From positions 23,262,501 to 23,326,500 of the forward strand of contig OY756958.1 of NCBI GenBank assembly GCA_963580455.1: 64,000 nt of DNA, in the 5' to 3' direction. A model generated the notes under the pieces. The model was not told the DNA's origin. It was given only the letters and a program-made list of their open reading frames with translations, and ran no database searches. This document shows, piece by piece, positions 25,216 through 40,828 of this stretch (the stretch's first letter is position 1; every line of letters begins with the position of its first letter). Source of the stretch: Euonymus europaeus. Lineage: Eukaryota; Streptophyta; Magnoliopsida; Celastrales; Celastraceae. The translations under genes and the position numbers were made by a program.

Positions 25216-26114
25216 TTTCATACCCACTTTTGTCATATCATTTTCATAATAAAATTTAAAACAAAAATAAATAATCATTTATGGATGTTAACCGAGTCAA
25301 CAATTTTAATATACGTTGTTAACAAACTGATACATCTAATTTTGTAATTTACACACGCAATCACACTAGATTATGAATGAGCTCACCCATAAAATTTATT
25401 TACACATATCATGTATCAAAAGATGGTGGATACTATCTTCTCTTTTGCGTGGGTTGATTTAAAAAAAACCCGCGTTATACGGTAGGAATAACAAACGGAA
25501 CTAAAAGTCGGGTTTTAAGAAGGGAAGGGAAAACTCCAGTTAGGTTCAATTTTACCGTAAAACTGGGTCGTGGGCTTTCTTAATCTGCTTGTTTCTATCC
25601 CGTTTTAAAATCTCTGAAAATCATACATATTCACATTTATTGGGTCAGGGAAGAAGAAACTGAAATAAGGCCCAACCCAAGTCAAGGGAACCACACCCAC
25701 AAAAAAAAATTGATATAAGTACGTAACATTTACATGATCAGATTTGAAGTCCAGAACAACGAACTTAAAGTAGCACTCACTAGTCACTGCCGTTAAACAA
25801 GAAGCGAAATATAACATTTGATGGTGCAAAATGGGAAGCTATTGGAATAATTTGCTTAAAACCCATAAGCAACATATATTCATTCATAACCATGGGAACC
25901 AAACCTTGTGCTCATTCAATGAAATAGTAATAAGTTAACGCAATGCATAGCAAAATCTTCAAAAGCAAGAGCATATGGTACAATATCAAGATATATGATG
26001 CCATCCCTACCACAGCAAAATTATAGGAGCCATTACGCCCTAGACTTGTAAAACCTAAAAAGAAAACAAAATTTGTTGCGGGAAAAGGACATCGAATTAA
26101 TAAGAATAGGCAAT
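25216..26114. other. Intergenic, 3' of RPS18
   Basis: AT-rich sequence without a supportable gene. The part next to 26115 should be the RPS18 3' UTR. No terminal repeats or RNA genes were seen. Confidence 0.45.
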
Positions 26115-28253
<2,139 letters not shown>

Positions 28254-28379
28254 AGCTTCTCAGTTTATCGATCAAATTTCGAATGCAGGTCTCTTGCAAG
28301 CGACAGAAGAAGAAGCTGTAGGAGGCGGGGTTCTTTTGTAGCCACCAAAAACCCTAGAGTTCAAGCCTTTTAAAAAATG

Positions 28380-29124
28380 GAAATATGCCCAGATCCCCCC
28401 CCCATGATATATGTGCAAATACCCTGAACTAACATAAATGTCAAACAGACTCTTAATATAGAGTTGACCGTTGGAGGCTATTTGCACAAAACAGAAATTA
28501 TAGAGGGCTATTTGCACAAAACATAAAATGACCAAATTCAGAACAACAACAATAATCTTGTCCAGAAACATACTGTCACAGTCCTGAAAATCAAAACATA
28601 AGAACAATCCAATGTCCAAAAACAAATAGTCACATACATAACAATGAAGCTATCAAATCCTACCCAACTATCAAGACAAAAGGATAATGTTGTCTTCAAA
28701 ATCAGTTTGATCTTCAGTTCAGTCTCGTTTAAAACGTTTGACAATAGGGATCTTAGGTCGAGGAGGTCTTTTTCTGGAGTTTTTTTTCTGGGGTCTTCAA
28801 AATCAGTTTGATTCTTGTCTTGCTGCAGCCAGAGCAAGACATGTTCTGACATTATGTCCTGTTTTGGAACATTTTCTACATCTTAGTTGTTCTCCTTTCA
28901 ATATTGGGGGTCTATTTGCCATTTATGTTAGTTCAGAGGGTATTTGCACATACATCATAGTTTGGGGGGTCTGGGAATATTTCCCTTGTTTTTAATCAGG
29001 TTTAGTAGAGTTGACCGTTAAAGATAACGGTCAACTCAATATTAGGGGTCTGTTTGTCATTTATGTTAGTTCAGGGGGTATTTGCACATACATCATAGTT
29101 TGGGGAGGTCTGGATATATTTCCC
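28380..29124. mobile_element. Mutator-like element with long TIRs and duplicated right end
   Basis: Long inverted ends of roughly 100 bp: the left arm (about 28380-28475) reads as the reverse complement of the right arm (about 29020-29124), including tgcaaatacc, aactaacataaatg and the tip gaaatat. The 11-bp word tttaaaaaatg flanks both sides (28369-28379 and 29125-29135), matching the 9-11 bp duplications of Mutator elements. A second copy of the right arm lies just inside (about 28890-28995), joined by a palindrome ttgaccgtt...aacggtcaa. The interior still encodes a CCHC zinc knuckle on the minus strand (28839-28880). Confidence 0.83.
28839..28880 (-). pseudogene. Remnant of Mutator-type transposase zinc knuckle
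   Basis: The minus strand reads CRKCSKTGHNVRTC, a C-x2-C-x4-H-x4-C knuckle preceded by KGEQLR. This arrangement sits at the C-terminus of plant MURA/FAR1-class transposases. It is followed soon by a stop, and no catalytic DDE domain is present, so only the tail of the transposase survives within the element. Confidence 0.65.
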
Positions 29125-29135
29125 TTTAAAAAATG

Positions 29136-31371
29136 CTAATGCTAACACGGAAGTTCTGTATGAGGATATCTCGTGGCCGTCCGATTATGTAATGACTGAA
29201 ATAACTAATATACCCTTCGACTTTTAAAAATGCCCTCTATATCCTTTCGGATAAAATCATCCCATCCCCATGCATGGAAATAAGTCCAAACCATTCCTTT
29301 TGTGGATTGATTCCATTGTGTGTTGACAATTTGGGGAAGAGCTGGGAGGACAAGAAAAATGCTGTTCCCGACTCCTGAGTTCAAAAGATAGCATTTTTCT
29401 GGGTTGATTCGATTGGTGTTGACAATTTTGTGACCCCATTTGCAGGAATCATGTCATTTTAGAAAAAGCAATGAGATCTTTGGCATGTTTCTACTCAAAC
29501 GCTGGTCCATCTGCACCACTCCCAGAAGATGTTAAATCTGAAACATTGAACGATTCAAGTACAGCTGAAGAATTTTTGTGACAATGCTACTTCTAAGATA
29601 TTCATGTCAACTTAGTTAAGCCAGTAGATTGCAGAATGGCAGTCCAAGGTTTCTTTTTTTCTTTCATTAAAGTCGCTCTTAATAAAAATGAAACTAAGCT
29701 TTAATGTGGGTCTGCCGGATTGCATGAGTTGTGCAGGAACAGCCCCACTACTGTATATTATGTTCGAGCAAGTCCGTGTACATTCCCTCTTTTTCCGACC
29801 TCGCCTACTACAGGAGGAATGTGCATGGTAGAATTGCAAATGCCAGGATTCAGGAGCTAGCCTGATGGCTCTGGTTGCACATCAAAGAACCTAAGAAATA
29901 ATAATCATACGTTGGCTAGAGATTTTGAAAAAATTTATTGTGGAGAATTGGCCTGTGTTGACGAGAAACGACTGTCCCTTCAAACACAAGCCCTACAGAA
30001 CCAGTAAACACAGTTGGACTAGGGGAGTAATGCTAGAATTCGCTTCTCGTCAAGACACCACCTGTATCAAGGCAAAAACTCGTTAGAGTATAAGCAGATT
30101 AAGATGGCCCATGTTGAAACTGTTGAGGGTGAATTAGTGACCCAGCATTTTTTCATAATGCAGATCTATCTACAAAGGCATATGAAAAAAGTAAAATTTC
30201 TCATCAACAGCACAAAACACTTCTGAATAACAAGGACCCTGCTTTCTTCAGCCTCATCCATCAAGCTTCATATTAAACACTTCAAACAAGGTTATGAGGT
30301 TCACCACCAGCGCAGACAGTAAGTAGAAAATAAAATCTGTAAGCCAATGTTCTTGAGAATCATCAAAGAACCATTGGTTGCTCCCACAAAAATATGGAGT
30401 CAGACAACACTGAAAGTTAATTTCTCATATCGTTTATATCATGGTCTGCTAGCAAAAGAAATGACAGGTGTAATTACAAAAACGTAACTACTAAAAATTT
30501 ATTAATGGTTGAACATGTCAATGCGATGAGCATGCATGTATTATACGTAGTGTGCATTGCTACAAGAAACAAATTTACACAGGACAAGGAGAGGAAATCC
30601 ATACTTGTACCCTCGTCGGAAGCAGCCATTTACACTGATTGGAGTACCAAGTAACTTACCTGGCAGCATAAAAAGATGCGCCCAACCTCTAGGCAATGTC
30701 ATTGAAGACATAAGCTTTGCTGACTTCATAACTTACAATAGTAACCTTATCTGAAGCATCCATGAAAAAATTTGATTTGCTATGAAAAGGGTTTAACAAA
30801 CATTTCCACAGAAGCAGAGTTAGGAGCAGATCGGGGAATCGCTGAAGTTTACTTCTGAATCAAGACACAATCAATCAGAAATGGAGCTTGAAAATGCCAT
30901 TTACTGGCCTGGCATTCTGTTTTCAGGCAATGTGAACATATATTTTGTCGACATCAAACACAACACTTTCGGATTTGCCCACACAGACACCAGTTCTGAA
31001 GTTATCATCAAATGTATTAAGAATTTATTCTTCATAGCCTGTTGCTTTAGAAGCAGCTTCTGCTACCACATGTAACTCGCTTCCTTTCTCACAGTTAATC
31101 TGCCTAGGCGTATCTCCCGCCACAGAGAGTAGAAACAGCTACATGCAGAATTCATCAGTCTGCAAATTGCCGCTCTCTGCAACCATCTCGTTCGCAAGCT
31201 GGTTTGAGACTTTCCAAATTAACATTTAATGAATTTGCATTGACTACAAAACCGTTGTACAAGACCAAGCATCATTCTCAACAGAAGAATTTAAAGTTCG
31301 AGTAGTTTCGGTCTCTGCTGTGTTGTGAATCCTGTTAGAAAAAATATGGCAATTTCTTGTCAGAAGCACAT
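29136..31371. other. Intergenic, 3' of the PHD/acetyltransferase gene
   Basis: No gene is supported. A 36-codon plus-strand frame at 29471-29580 starts MRSLACFYSNAGPS and is not recognised; it may be a captured gene fragment. The part near 31371 is probably 3' UTR of the large minus-strand gene, perhaps with a 3' UTR intron (an AG acceptor-like site near 31330). Confidence 0.4.
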
Positions 31372-34300
31372 TCAGTAAATCAGTTCCCCCCTCAATTTTT
31401 CCCCCAGTTGAGAATCAGCAGGCACAATACCCTCAACTAAGACCGAAATTCTAATTTCCTGAGAAGTAGCAACCTTACCATCTAATTTAGGTTCATTATC
31501 CACATTGCCTTCACTACAATCCTGAGTATTATCTTCAACAGAAGAATTCAATGCCGGCTCATTCTTCATCTCCGGAGCATGAGGACCCATATCTGAGACA
31601 GTTTTATCTTCCATGCTGGATGCACATATCGATGATTTGTCTCCTGATTTGGAATCAACACATAAAGTCTTCTCAAGTGATACTGGAATTTTTAGTTCAT
31701 GAGATGCGTCAACGTTAGCATGCAGTGCATGGCCATCCTCCGCAATAGCTCCTTCACAAGACTGAGCATTATCTTCGTTGTGAGGAACCAAAACTTGCTG
31801 ACCTTTTATCTCTGGTGCACCACGACTGGGACTGGCATCAGAGATGACACCTTCCTTGTTGGAAGCAGATTCTGCCAACTTGTCTCCTGATTCAGAATCA
31901 GCACTTATAGCACCCTCTAGTGAAACAGGAATTCCACCTTGATTAGAAGCATCAATTGAACTACTTACCAAGGGAGCATCACTCAAGGAAACAATTTGAC
32001 ACTTAAAATCAGAGTCCATAGAAGTAGGGCTGCCCTCTTTAGAAGAGGGAGTGCCAAATTTAATCGAAGAATTCACTATAGATTTATTTTCTATTTCTTC
32101 CATGTCGTAACTCATAACAGGTATTGGGTGGCAGTTCCTATCCAAAACAGATTCAGCCACCTTATCTCCCAATTCCGAATCAGTACATGTCCCTTCAAGT
32201 GAACCAGGGATTTTAAGTTCATGAGAGGCATCCTGGGAATTACTCATCTCGGAAGCATTGCTTAAGGAAACTCTTGGGCCATGGGAATCAGAATCTGCAG
32301 CAGTCACTCTATCATTGTTCACTTTGGCATCTTGCAAGTGACCATCATCGCACTCAGTACTATCATGCCCAATAGAGGCATCCACATCAGGTTTATTGTC
32401 AACAATAATAGTATGATTGCCTATGGTCTTCATTTGCTTCGCAATTACTGGGAAAAAAAGTATTGTAAAAAAAAACCAGCAGATAAACATATCCCTGGGG
32501 GAAAAAGAGGGTGGGGGAGTTAGGTTAAGGGCGGGGGTGCAACTAATGAACCCGTACCAGATAAATCCTCTTCGCTATTCTCTCGCTGGAGGAGCTTCTG
32601 CAACATGTTGATACCAGGGAAAACCAGCACATTCATGGACCTCAATTCTTGCTTAAGTGATTCATCAACAGGAGTAAAACCAAAAACTCCTGTCCATGTA
32701 TGTGTAAGCTCCGGAATTGCAGGGATGATCATTTTCTCAACTTTGAGAGAATGAAGAGCCTTCAAGTGGGAAGGAAACAAGAGAAACACAAGGCCACGCA
32801 CAGTAAGAAAAAAATCAATCAGAATTTATGGAAAAAATAGATACAAAACCCAACCTCGAAGCTAGTTTCCCAATGTCAAAAAACTAAAAAAAAAAACATT
32901 TCCAAATCTTACCGCTTCAATGGCCCAAAATAGCCGACGGCACATCCCTTGACGCCTATATATATGGCGAGTTCCAATAAATGGCATCTCCACCAACTGA
33001 GTGCCATGGAACCTAAACAAATAGATAGAGGAAATTGTAAGAAGAATGTAATCACATGGCAAGGCTCAATCCACACATGCGTGGGCACAAGTATCATACC
33101 AAAGTAACTGAACAAACTAAACACAGACTAAAACATCAAAAGGATAATCAAGGAATAAACAAAGAAAAAGAGCTACTTATAACATTAACAAGTACAATGT
33201 ACAGCAGTACTTGTTTTCTTCGTTCCTCTTCGTACGTCAATTCCTTCCTTCAAAACTCTATTCTAAATAGTGTTTTTTTTTTTGGCTTTCCTCATTATCT
33301 TGCAGTTTTATGGACAAAGTATATTTACGAATGAAATTATTAGCATTCAACCTGATAGATGCAGCAGATATAATTTCATCACCCCTCTCTAGAATAGCAG
33401 TGTGGAATCCACCATAGTTCAGCCGATTGAAATTCGACCTGTAGACAACAGAAAAAAGGTGTTCAATTACCAAAAAACACAAGAACCTAGCACATGAAAA
33501 GCAATAAAGATAAGAATCTGGCGCATGAAAAGTAAAAAATGACCGATAGGGTTTTCCACATCTATAATCAGAAGAGCAAACAGATCACTGCCAAAAAAAA
33601 GTAAATCTCTCTCACACATGCACACAAATGGAGGGAGAACATGTTCATTTCACACATATCAATACTGTTACAAAATATTAATGTAGATAAATCCACACAA
33701 AAAATAAAAATAGACCAAAAAAATTCTCAAAAATTCTAGACCTGCCCATTAAATTAATCAAAGTATTAAGATCACACAGAGATTTCACCCGAATGATCTT
33801 CACATTTTAAAATATCTGGAGCCTCATTTACCAGGTCATAAGATCAATTATGAATTTGAAAGCTAAATTTATTTTATAAGCAATGTGCAGGTCTGACCCA
33901 TCTTGAAATTTATTTTAAGGTGATTTTTTTTTTTTGGCCCAGCTTCTTCAGAACTTTCACAAGTACTGAAGTACACGTGGGATAGCTGTGAATGATAGAC
34001 TATTTGCGATGAGCAAGCCAAAACCTTGACTTTGTCTCCAGTATTGAGAACCAGGAACAAATCTTTGACGTTTAAACTCATTATTTTGGTTACCATTTTA
34101 AACTATTAAAATTTATAAACTTATTAGTAATTGTAACATAGTTGACTTCTTAAAATAACTCCATTTTATTAGTTATAGCTACTTAAACAAAAATCAAGAC
34201 AAACCATTATCAGTTGACCACCAAGACGGGGACAGAAAGGACAACCACTTGGTGTCCACAGACTGAATAGCTGTGTGCCCTTGCACTTTTAAGTATATGA

Positions 34301-37300
34301 GAACTAAATTGCAAGTTTACTTTGCCCAACATCCATTTCTGGCATACATTATGTGAAATAATGACAAGTGTCCGACAAATGCATGTTAAGCATAGGATTA
34401 AAATAAATTTCTGATATAGATCAAGACAAGAAGATCGTCACTTTATCACTCTGACAACAGCATAAGCTCCCCCACGTGAAGCTCAGAACCCAGTAAATGC
34501 ATGTCATATACAAAAAGATACAGGAAAAAAAAACAACAGGGGAAAAATTCATGCACATAGTAGCATGGGACTCTCATAACCAACTCAAGCATGACATTCT
34601 CTTAGCTAGCCATGCATCTATGAAACAGAAACCAATTAACAAGGTACAAGCCAGCAGCCCATAATTGACGACCATGCAGTTGAAAAATACCACAAAAAAC
34701 TCCATACTGTTCAAACCACAAAAATCCTTACCCGCAATTATAAAGAACATTATGCAGTAAATTGATTCCACTTCTCCTATCAATAATGGGCAGAAAACAT
34801 TCATCCATTACTGTCAGTGCAACAGCTAGCTTGGAATTGCATTCCACTCTTTGAGGAAGTCCTCTGGATGATGCGTCTGAATCTGCATCCATTCTATGAA
34901 TAAGTGACCATGAATATCCTCCTTCCAGTTCAAGTTTCACCCCAAGATACTTCTGTATCTGCTCAAAGAGCTGTAGAAGAGAATATCAGTAGTCACATTG
35001 CAGTATTTCACCACATGACAGTTAGCTGGGGACAAGTTGGGCAGGAGTGAGTTTCAACAGATTGCAATCATCTGACAAAGCTGTGCACAACTAGAAAGCA
35101 GTCAAAAGAAATTGAAATCTATGGAGATCCTTGGAAAAGGAAAAATACCTCTCTGCATTTCTGCCCACAAAAATAAGTAGACGAACTACTGGAATCAACA
35201 GGAACAGGAATATCTAGTGTGCACAATTGGTGATCTACACAAGTCAAAATGTTCGATTTCGAACAAAATTCCGTCACAAGATTAAAAGATACAAGAAAAG
35301 GATAGTGTAGGAGCACATGTAGCAAAATATAAATCTCAGAAAGAAAGAGAACAATACACTTCTTCTCGCAAAGAGTGCAGCTGAGAAGTGCATGCACAGT
35401 TGAATAATTCGCTTGACCAATATCATCACTGGCTTTCCCACAAAATTTGCATGCACAATATGGGCAGTGCCAATCACCTGGGGGAAGCATCTGCAATGAG
35501 AATAAACAAACTAAACTGCGTAAACAAATTCTACATATGCATGGAGGTACTAAGAACCATTCAGAAGATTAAAATGGTCACCAATAAATCACATCATGAC
35601 TTTTTCCTATATTACCTTAACGAAACCCATTTAACTATGAGGCACATTCAAAATGACGGCCATAAATCATCATGGTGTAATTAAATAGCAATAGACAAAT
35701 CATTTTTGTATGCAAGTCCATCCATCAAATACAATATATAGCCTTATTCCATAAACATCATGGGTGCAATGACCAACTCAGTAAAAAAGTCATGTATGTA
35801 GAGTTCCCAACTATCAGTTGCTCTATTAAAGATCACGTAAGCATCTCTAACTTCTAAACAGCATTCTTCTATGAAATAATGAGATATTTAGCAAAGTCTA
35901 ATGAACAAGTAAAGAATCATAAGGTTTCTTTCATACGGGAAAAACTTCCGTTGGCTTTTCTGGGCGTTCCACCTGTATCCATAATCTTATTTTGGAGTTT
36001 TTAATTGTCAATGTATACGTGTTTGAAGCACAAAGTTGAAAAGGCTTAAATGTTCAACTGGCCCCATTTAGATTCTTTAATCTCAACAAACCAAGTGTCC
36101 TCAGTCCACAGGCTGCTTAACTCTCAATTCTTCCAGAAATTTCACCTGTAAGTCTTCCCTCCAATCCTCAACCATAGTTTTTTTTTAAAACCCACAGGAA
36201 TACTGAAAGAAGGGAAAAAATAATACATGCAATAAATAAAATTTCATGTGTCCATAATAATGTAAACTTACCTGTATATCTAAGCAGTTCTGGTGAAATG
36301 TTGAAGGGCAGCCATCACAACAGATCAGGTCCCCCCCATCTGCACAGAGACCACAAGTATCATCATTTGGGTCATCACCATCAGCGTCTACAGAGTGGAA
36401 CCCAATGCTCTCAGACTTCTCTTGCTTGACCCACGCATCAATCTGACACTCCAGTAAGGACATTCCTGAGTCCAAATATATGTTCTGAAATGGCTGGCGT
36501 AATTTACTTCCAGCATGGATTTCAAACTTTGATACTGTGAGGATCTTACTACAACAACCACAATGGATACCATCTCTTGCAATCCACCCCTCCAGCATCA
36601 CTTTTGTCCTTCTGCGGTTCTTATACTGTACCTTTTGGCTCAACTGCACACTTCCGATATCAATCAGCCAGGAAAGTAGTGTACGTTTTCCACCAAATGG
36701 AAAAAAGTCATCAGTTTCTGAATTAAGCCCCTTGTTAGAATTTCTAATTAACAAAGTACTTCTGCCAAGTTTTTTACTTTTTTGTCTGTGCAACTGATGA
36801 GAACTGGAAGCAGAGAAGGGCTTTTCAGCACTATCACGCAAATGATGGCTTGAGCTTTGACCATTTTCACGCACTCTACTCTTCGAAGATTTACCACCGT
36901 GGTTTACAAAGGAGCTTAGCTTCTCTTCTTGGCTGCCACTGTCCGTGCTTTCCTCCTCATGCCTGGTTTTTGCAGACTTTTTCACCCAAACATCCTCTTC
37001 ATTCTCACTCCCACAGCCTTCTTGCTGCTTCTTTTTCATTTCTTTCTCAATCTTCTTTCGAGTCTTCCTTGTCAATTGGCTGAGCACCTCTTCTGACAAT
37101 GGGGTGAAAAAAGAACCATCCCCAGCAGGTTTGGCCTCTTCTTCATCTTCATTTAATTGCTTTTGAAGTGCATCATAAGCCTTGATAATGGACCAGTAAG
37201 CAGTTCCACTGGGATTAACATACACTGCATCTAGGTAGTCTCTGTTTCGTCTAGGTCGATAATCTATTGTCCATCCAGAATTCAGAAGCATCACCCTTAT

Positions 37301-38752
37301 CTGTTCACGTAGCTTTTGCTTTTCTGTCCCACTACCACGCCTAACCTTTCCTGCTTTAACTTTTGAAGGAAGGAGCTGACTGCATGGCGTTTTTCCACCT
37401 CCAGAAGTCAACCTCTTTGTAGAATAATGAGCTTCCACACTTTTTGGTCCCATCCCCAGAGATGTATCACTGTCCTCTGAATTTGTGGCAGCACCCTTGC
37501 TGTATTTAGTCATTGCTGAGTTCTTCATATTACAAGATTCCACTTTCTTTGATCCCACCTTCAGAGTCATATTGCTAGCTTGTGATTCTAAATGGGCACC
37601 CCTAACATTTTTGGTAGATAGTCTCCTCTTATAATTACGAGATTCAACGTTCTTTGATCCAACCTTTGGTTGCATATTGTCATCATCTAAATTCCGAGGA
37701 CTGACCTCATTCTTTGCTGATAAAAATCTCTTCATATTATTACGAGCCAGCCCATTCTTTGAGCTGGGTTTCAGCGACGTATCGCTGTCCTCTGAAATTA
37801 AGTCATGGTCCTCACTATTTCTAGTTGAAAATGATTTTCGTAAGTTTAACTGATTTTCCTGTGTTCTAATGACTGAACCACTTTTGTGAAGACTTCTAAA
37901 TTCACTAGAATACGAAGGATGCATCATGGCATTCCTGTTCAGGGTCTTTGAACCCCTCCAGTTTCCCTCAGCTTCGTGTTGATCATAATAGGTCAGAGAC
38001 CTACCAAACTTCTTGTTCTTGTTTACCATCACCTTCAAAACGCCACTCTTTCCCTGGACCCTAATGGGTTCATCTGAATCACCCAGATAATTATCCCGTA
38101 ATAAAGATACAGGTTGCCGAGCTTCTTCCCTATCCATCTCCAACCTAATCCTATCAACATGTTCTCCTTCACTAAAGCCACCTGTCCTCTGATAATAATG
38201 ATTTTTCTTCTTCTCAAAATATTGTTTGCTGGAACCTGACATGTATTCCCGCTGAATTCCACTTCGACCTTCAGGCATTGACTCCAAAAAACTTCTGCCC
38301 CCGACTTCTGCTCCAGCATCATTGAAATGTTTCCTCCTCACACCATCAATACCATCATATTCATCAAACTCAAATACATCTAACCTTTCACTCTGCCCCT
38401 CACCATTCCTACCAACCTCGTTAAGCCTGGAATACTCTTCCCTATCCCTCTTTCTACCAATTTCACTCTCCTCCACAATAGTTTTCTTAGAAAGACTCAA
38501 ATCATTACAGACCCGAATTGTTTCAGGGGCAACCCTTCTAAGAGGAGGCACTAAAATATCATCGCTAGATCCAGAATCGCTCAAAGCCAACCTAGACCTC
38601 TTCTTATCCTTCTTCAACCCTAAAACCCTCCTGGGACCCGAGGCAGGAGACCCGCCCACTCCATCACTACCCTTCTTTCTCACGATCAAACAACCGGATG
38701 AGTGCCTTTGCTTAATCCACCGAGGATCACCAGATCTCATTCGGTCGTCCAT
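31372..38752 (-). CDS. PHD-finger acetyltransferase, IDM1/ROS4-like, with repeat tail
   Basis: Eight coding exons: 36272-38752, about 35358-35490, 35149-35234, 34732-34970, 33352-33438, 32913-33012, 32558-32759 and 31372-32447. They join in frame to 1467 residues. Domains in order: a long charged N-terminus; a block starting [20 protein letters not shown] near residue 490; a Tify-domain-binding-like block ([19 protein letters not shown]) near 735; a PHD finger at about 805-850 ([20 protein letters not shown] to DWHCPYC) and a second Cys-rich stretch ([13 protein letters not shown]); then a GNAT-type acetyltransferase, with the acetyl-CoA loop in [14 protein letters not shown], about 950-1090. 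IDM1 binds chromatin and acetylates histone H3 in active DNA demethylation; this gene resembles At4g14920, a less-studied relative. Residues about 1110-1467 are acidic and built of four imperfect repeats. A 5' UTR intron (about 38766-38968) probably precedes the ATG. Confidence 0.9.
31380..32230 (-). repeat. Four imperfect coding repeats in the last exon
   Basis: The last exon of the PHD/acetyltransferase gene repeats a motif of the type IPxSLEGxxxxDSxxGDKxxES. Instances are [18 protein letters not shown] (about 32145-32205), [19 protein letters not shown] (about 31865-31930), [17 protein letters not shown] (about 31630-31685) and [18 protein letters not shown] (about 31385-31440). Spacing is about 245-280 bp, or 82-93 residues. 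DASHELKIP precedes two of them. Confidence 0.8.
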
Positions 38753-39774
38753 GTACGCCAACACTACAAAACAAACCCCTAAATTTCCGAAATTCCTTTC
38801 AAATCCATCACGAATTTACCAATAAAATCAAAAACGAAAAACTGAGTTTAAAAACTCAAAATCTCTCCCTCCCAACCTTTCAAACCCAGATCTGCTGCCA
38901 CAGCTATAAAACCCCCCCGACAGATACCAAAATGTATCATATCAGTAAAATCGAGCAAAGAATATACCTTGCCGGGTAGCCCCGCGACTTCTGTTGGCAC
39001 AAATCACCGATTGACGACGCAAATTTCCAGCGAAGAAAACAAGAGACATGGTGAGATTATGGTATTTGACCGCAAGGCCCACGTATATAAACAACAAAAC
39101 TATTTCTGCTCTGTTTTTATTATTTCCTTTCCTATTACATTTTTTTCCTCCGTTTTACGGTTCTTTCCATGTAATTAATTCGTTTTTTTTTCTTTCTAGT
39201 TTTTCCCTCCAAATCGTAGCCCCGCGGGGGGACGGAACCGTACTGATTCCGCCACGTGGACTAAGCCACTGGAACATACATGACGTGGCAACATCAGAAG
39301 CACAAGAAGCAGGTTGGTCGTTTTGTACTTTCTAGTACTGGGTTTTGATTCGTCAAAAATAGGGATTGAAGAGGAAGTGGAATGTAACCGCGAAGCAGAT
39401 CGCGTGTAGATATTAATCCGATTTGGATTTTAATTTAGACAATGAAACGTTGGATGTTGGATATTCTGGTAAAAAACGAGGTTGAAAGATTCTCTGTTGT
39501 ACCTTATTTTTTACCCTTCTGGGTTAATTGATAGATGCTTTCAATGGGCACCATTGCAGCTTTTACAGGTTTGACCTACTGGGATGACGAAATCGAACCA
39601 AACTGAGATTGAAGCATGCATAGCATTCACTTCACTTGGGAATCTGCCGGAAATTTGACGCAGCAAAACTTTTATTTTATTTTTTAAAAATTAAAAATGT
39701 GATCTGATCAAAAATTGTAAATTCAACAACATATTATTTGTACCACAAAAAATCAAATAAACAATAAAAATTAA
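38753..39774. other. 5' region of the PHD/acetyltransferase gene
   Basis: On the minus strand this holds a probable 5' UTR intron (donor gtatat just below 38969, acceptor tttgttttgtag next to 38766), the non-coding first exon and the promoter. A G-rich patch with a G-box-like cacgtg (39253-39258) lies near 39220-39260. No other gene is seen. Confidence 0.5.
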
Positions 39775-40363
39775 TGCTCCGTTTGTTTGACAAAAAATCA
39801 ATTTTTGAAAAATATTTTCCTCATTTTATGATGTTTGGGGATGAAAAATAAAAATAGTAAGTTGAAAATGTTATATAATCAACTCAATTTTAAGACTTTA
39901 AAAATAAAAAACAACTTTCCTTCTCAATTTTAGGATGTTGTTTTTAATTTGAGTTACATATTTTTAATTTAATGCACATTTATGACCCGTAATACTTTAA
40001 CCAAGTTAATTTAGATTGTGTTTCGCGTACATATAAACATATATGTATTATATATATACATATACATATGTATCTATACACACAATAAAAGACCTTTAAC
40101 AATAAAAAATGATTTATTCTAAAACAATTTCATTACTGGCAATATTATATATATATATATGAATTCATGTATATTCACACGGAACATACACACACATTTG
40201 TTGGTCAATATAATAAAAAGTATTGTATTTCAAATTTTTAATTCCAAACAAACAAACAATTGAAAATATTAATAATTTTTTTGTCCAAACAAATTAGTTA
40301 TTTTTACATGATATGTTTTTCCTTTTTCATAAAATGCTTGTTTTACGTCAAACAAACGGAGCC
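39775..40363. mobile_element. Tourist-like MITE (PIF/Harbinger type)
   Basis: The ends gctccgtttgtttgac (39776-39791) and gtcaaacaaacggagc (40347-40362) are perfect 16-bp inverted repeats. The trinucleotide taa flanks both sides (39772-39774 and 40364-40366), the target duplication of PIF/Harbinger elements. The 589-bp AT-rich body has no transposase and includes a tatatata/catatgta stretch at 40030-40160. Confidence 0.85.
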
Positions 40364-40828
40364 TAAGATAAAATATTTTCAATTTATATTTAATAATTTA
40401 AAATTATCCTTAAAAAAAATTCACGATCCATTTGATTTATCCATTTAACTTTTATTTGACAGATACCGTTAAGTTTTAAACTTTTTGTACCAAAAATAAT
40501 AAAGTCTGTCATTAATGGGCGCGGGCTTGCTTGATAATTGATAAACCTATTTTATCGGTCAGAGCCTCAAGTATAGGTTTTATGATTTTTGGGATAAACA
40601 GAGAGAAAAAATATTTCAGAAGAAAAAAAAAACAACGACATACATTGAAGTCACTAAATAATTCCCGACACATTCGATCTAGAAAAACATAGGTTAAGCC
40701 GGCAAAAATTGAGAATCCATCCGGGTAAAAAAAAAAAAAAAAAACCATTCCCAGTAAAATTTGATGATGGCTTAAAATTGAAATCACTGTCAAAGTAAGG
40801 AAAGTGTACTACTGCATTAGGTTAGATC

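Noticed and set aside
38322..38825. 167-codon plus-strand frame
   Set aside because: Antisense to exon 1 of the PHD/acetyltransferase gene; low-complexity Ser/Leu composition.
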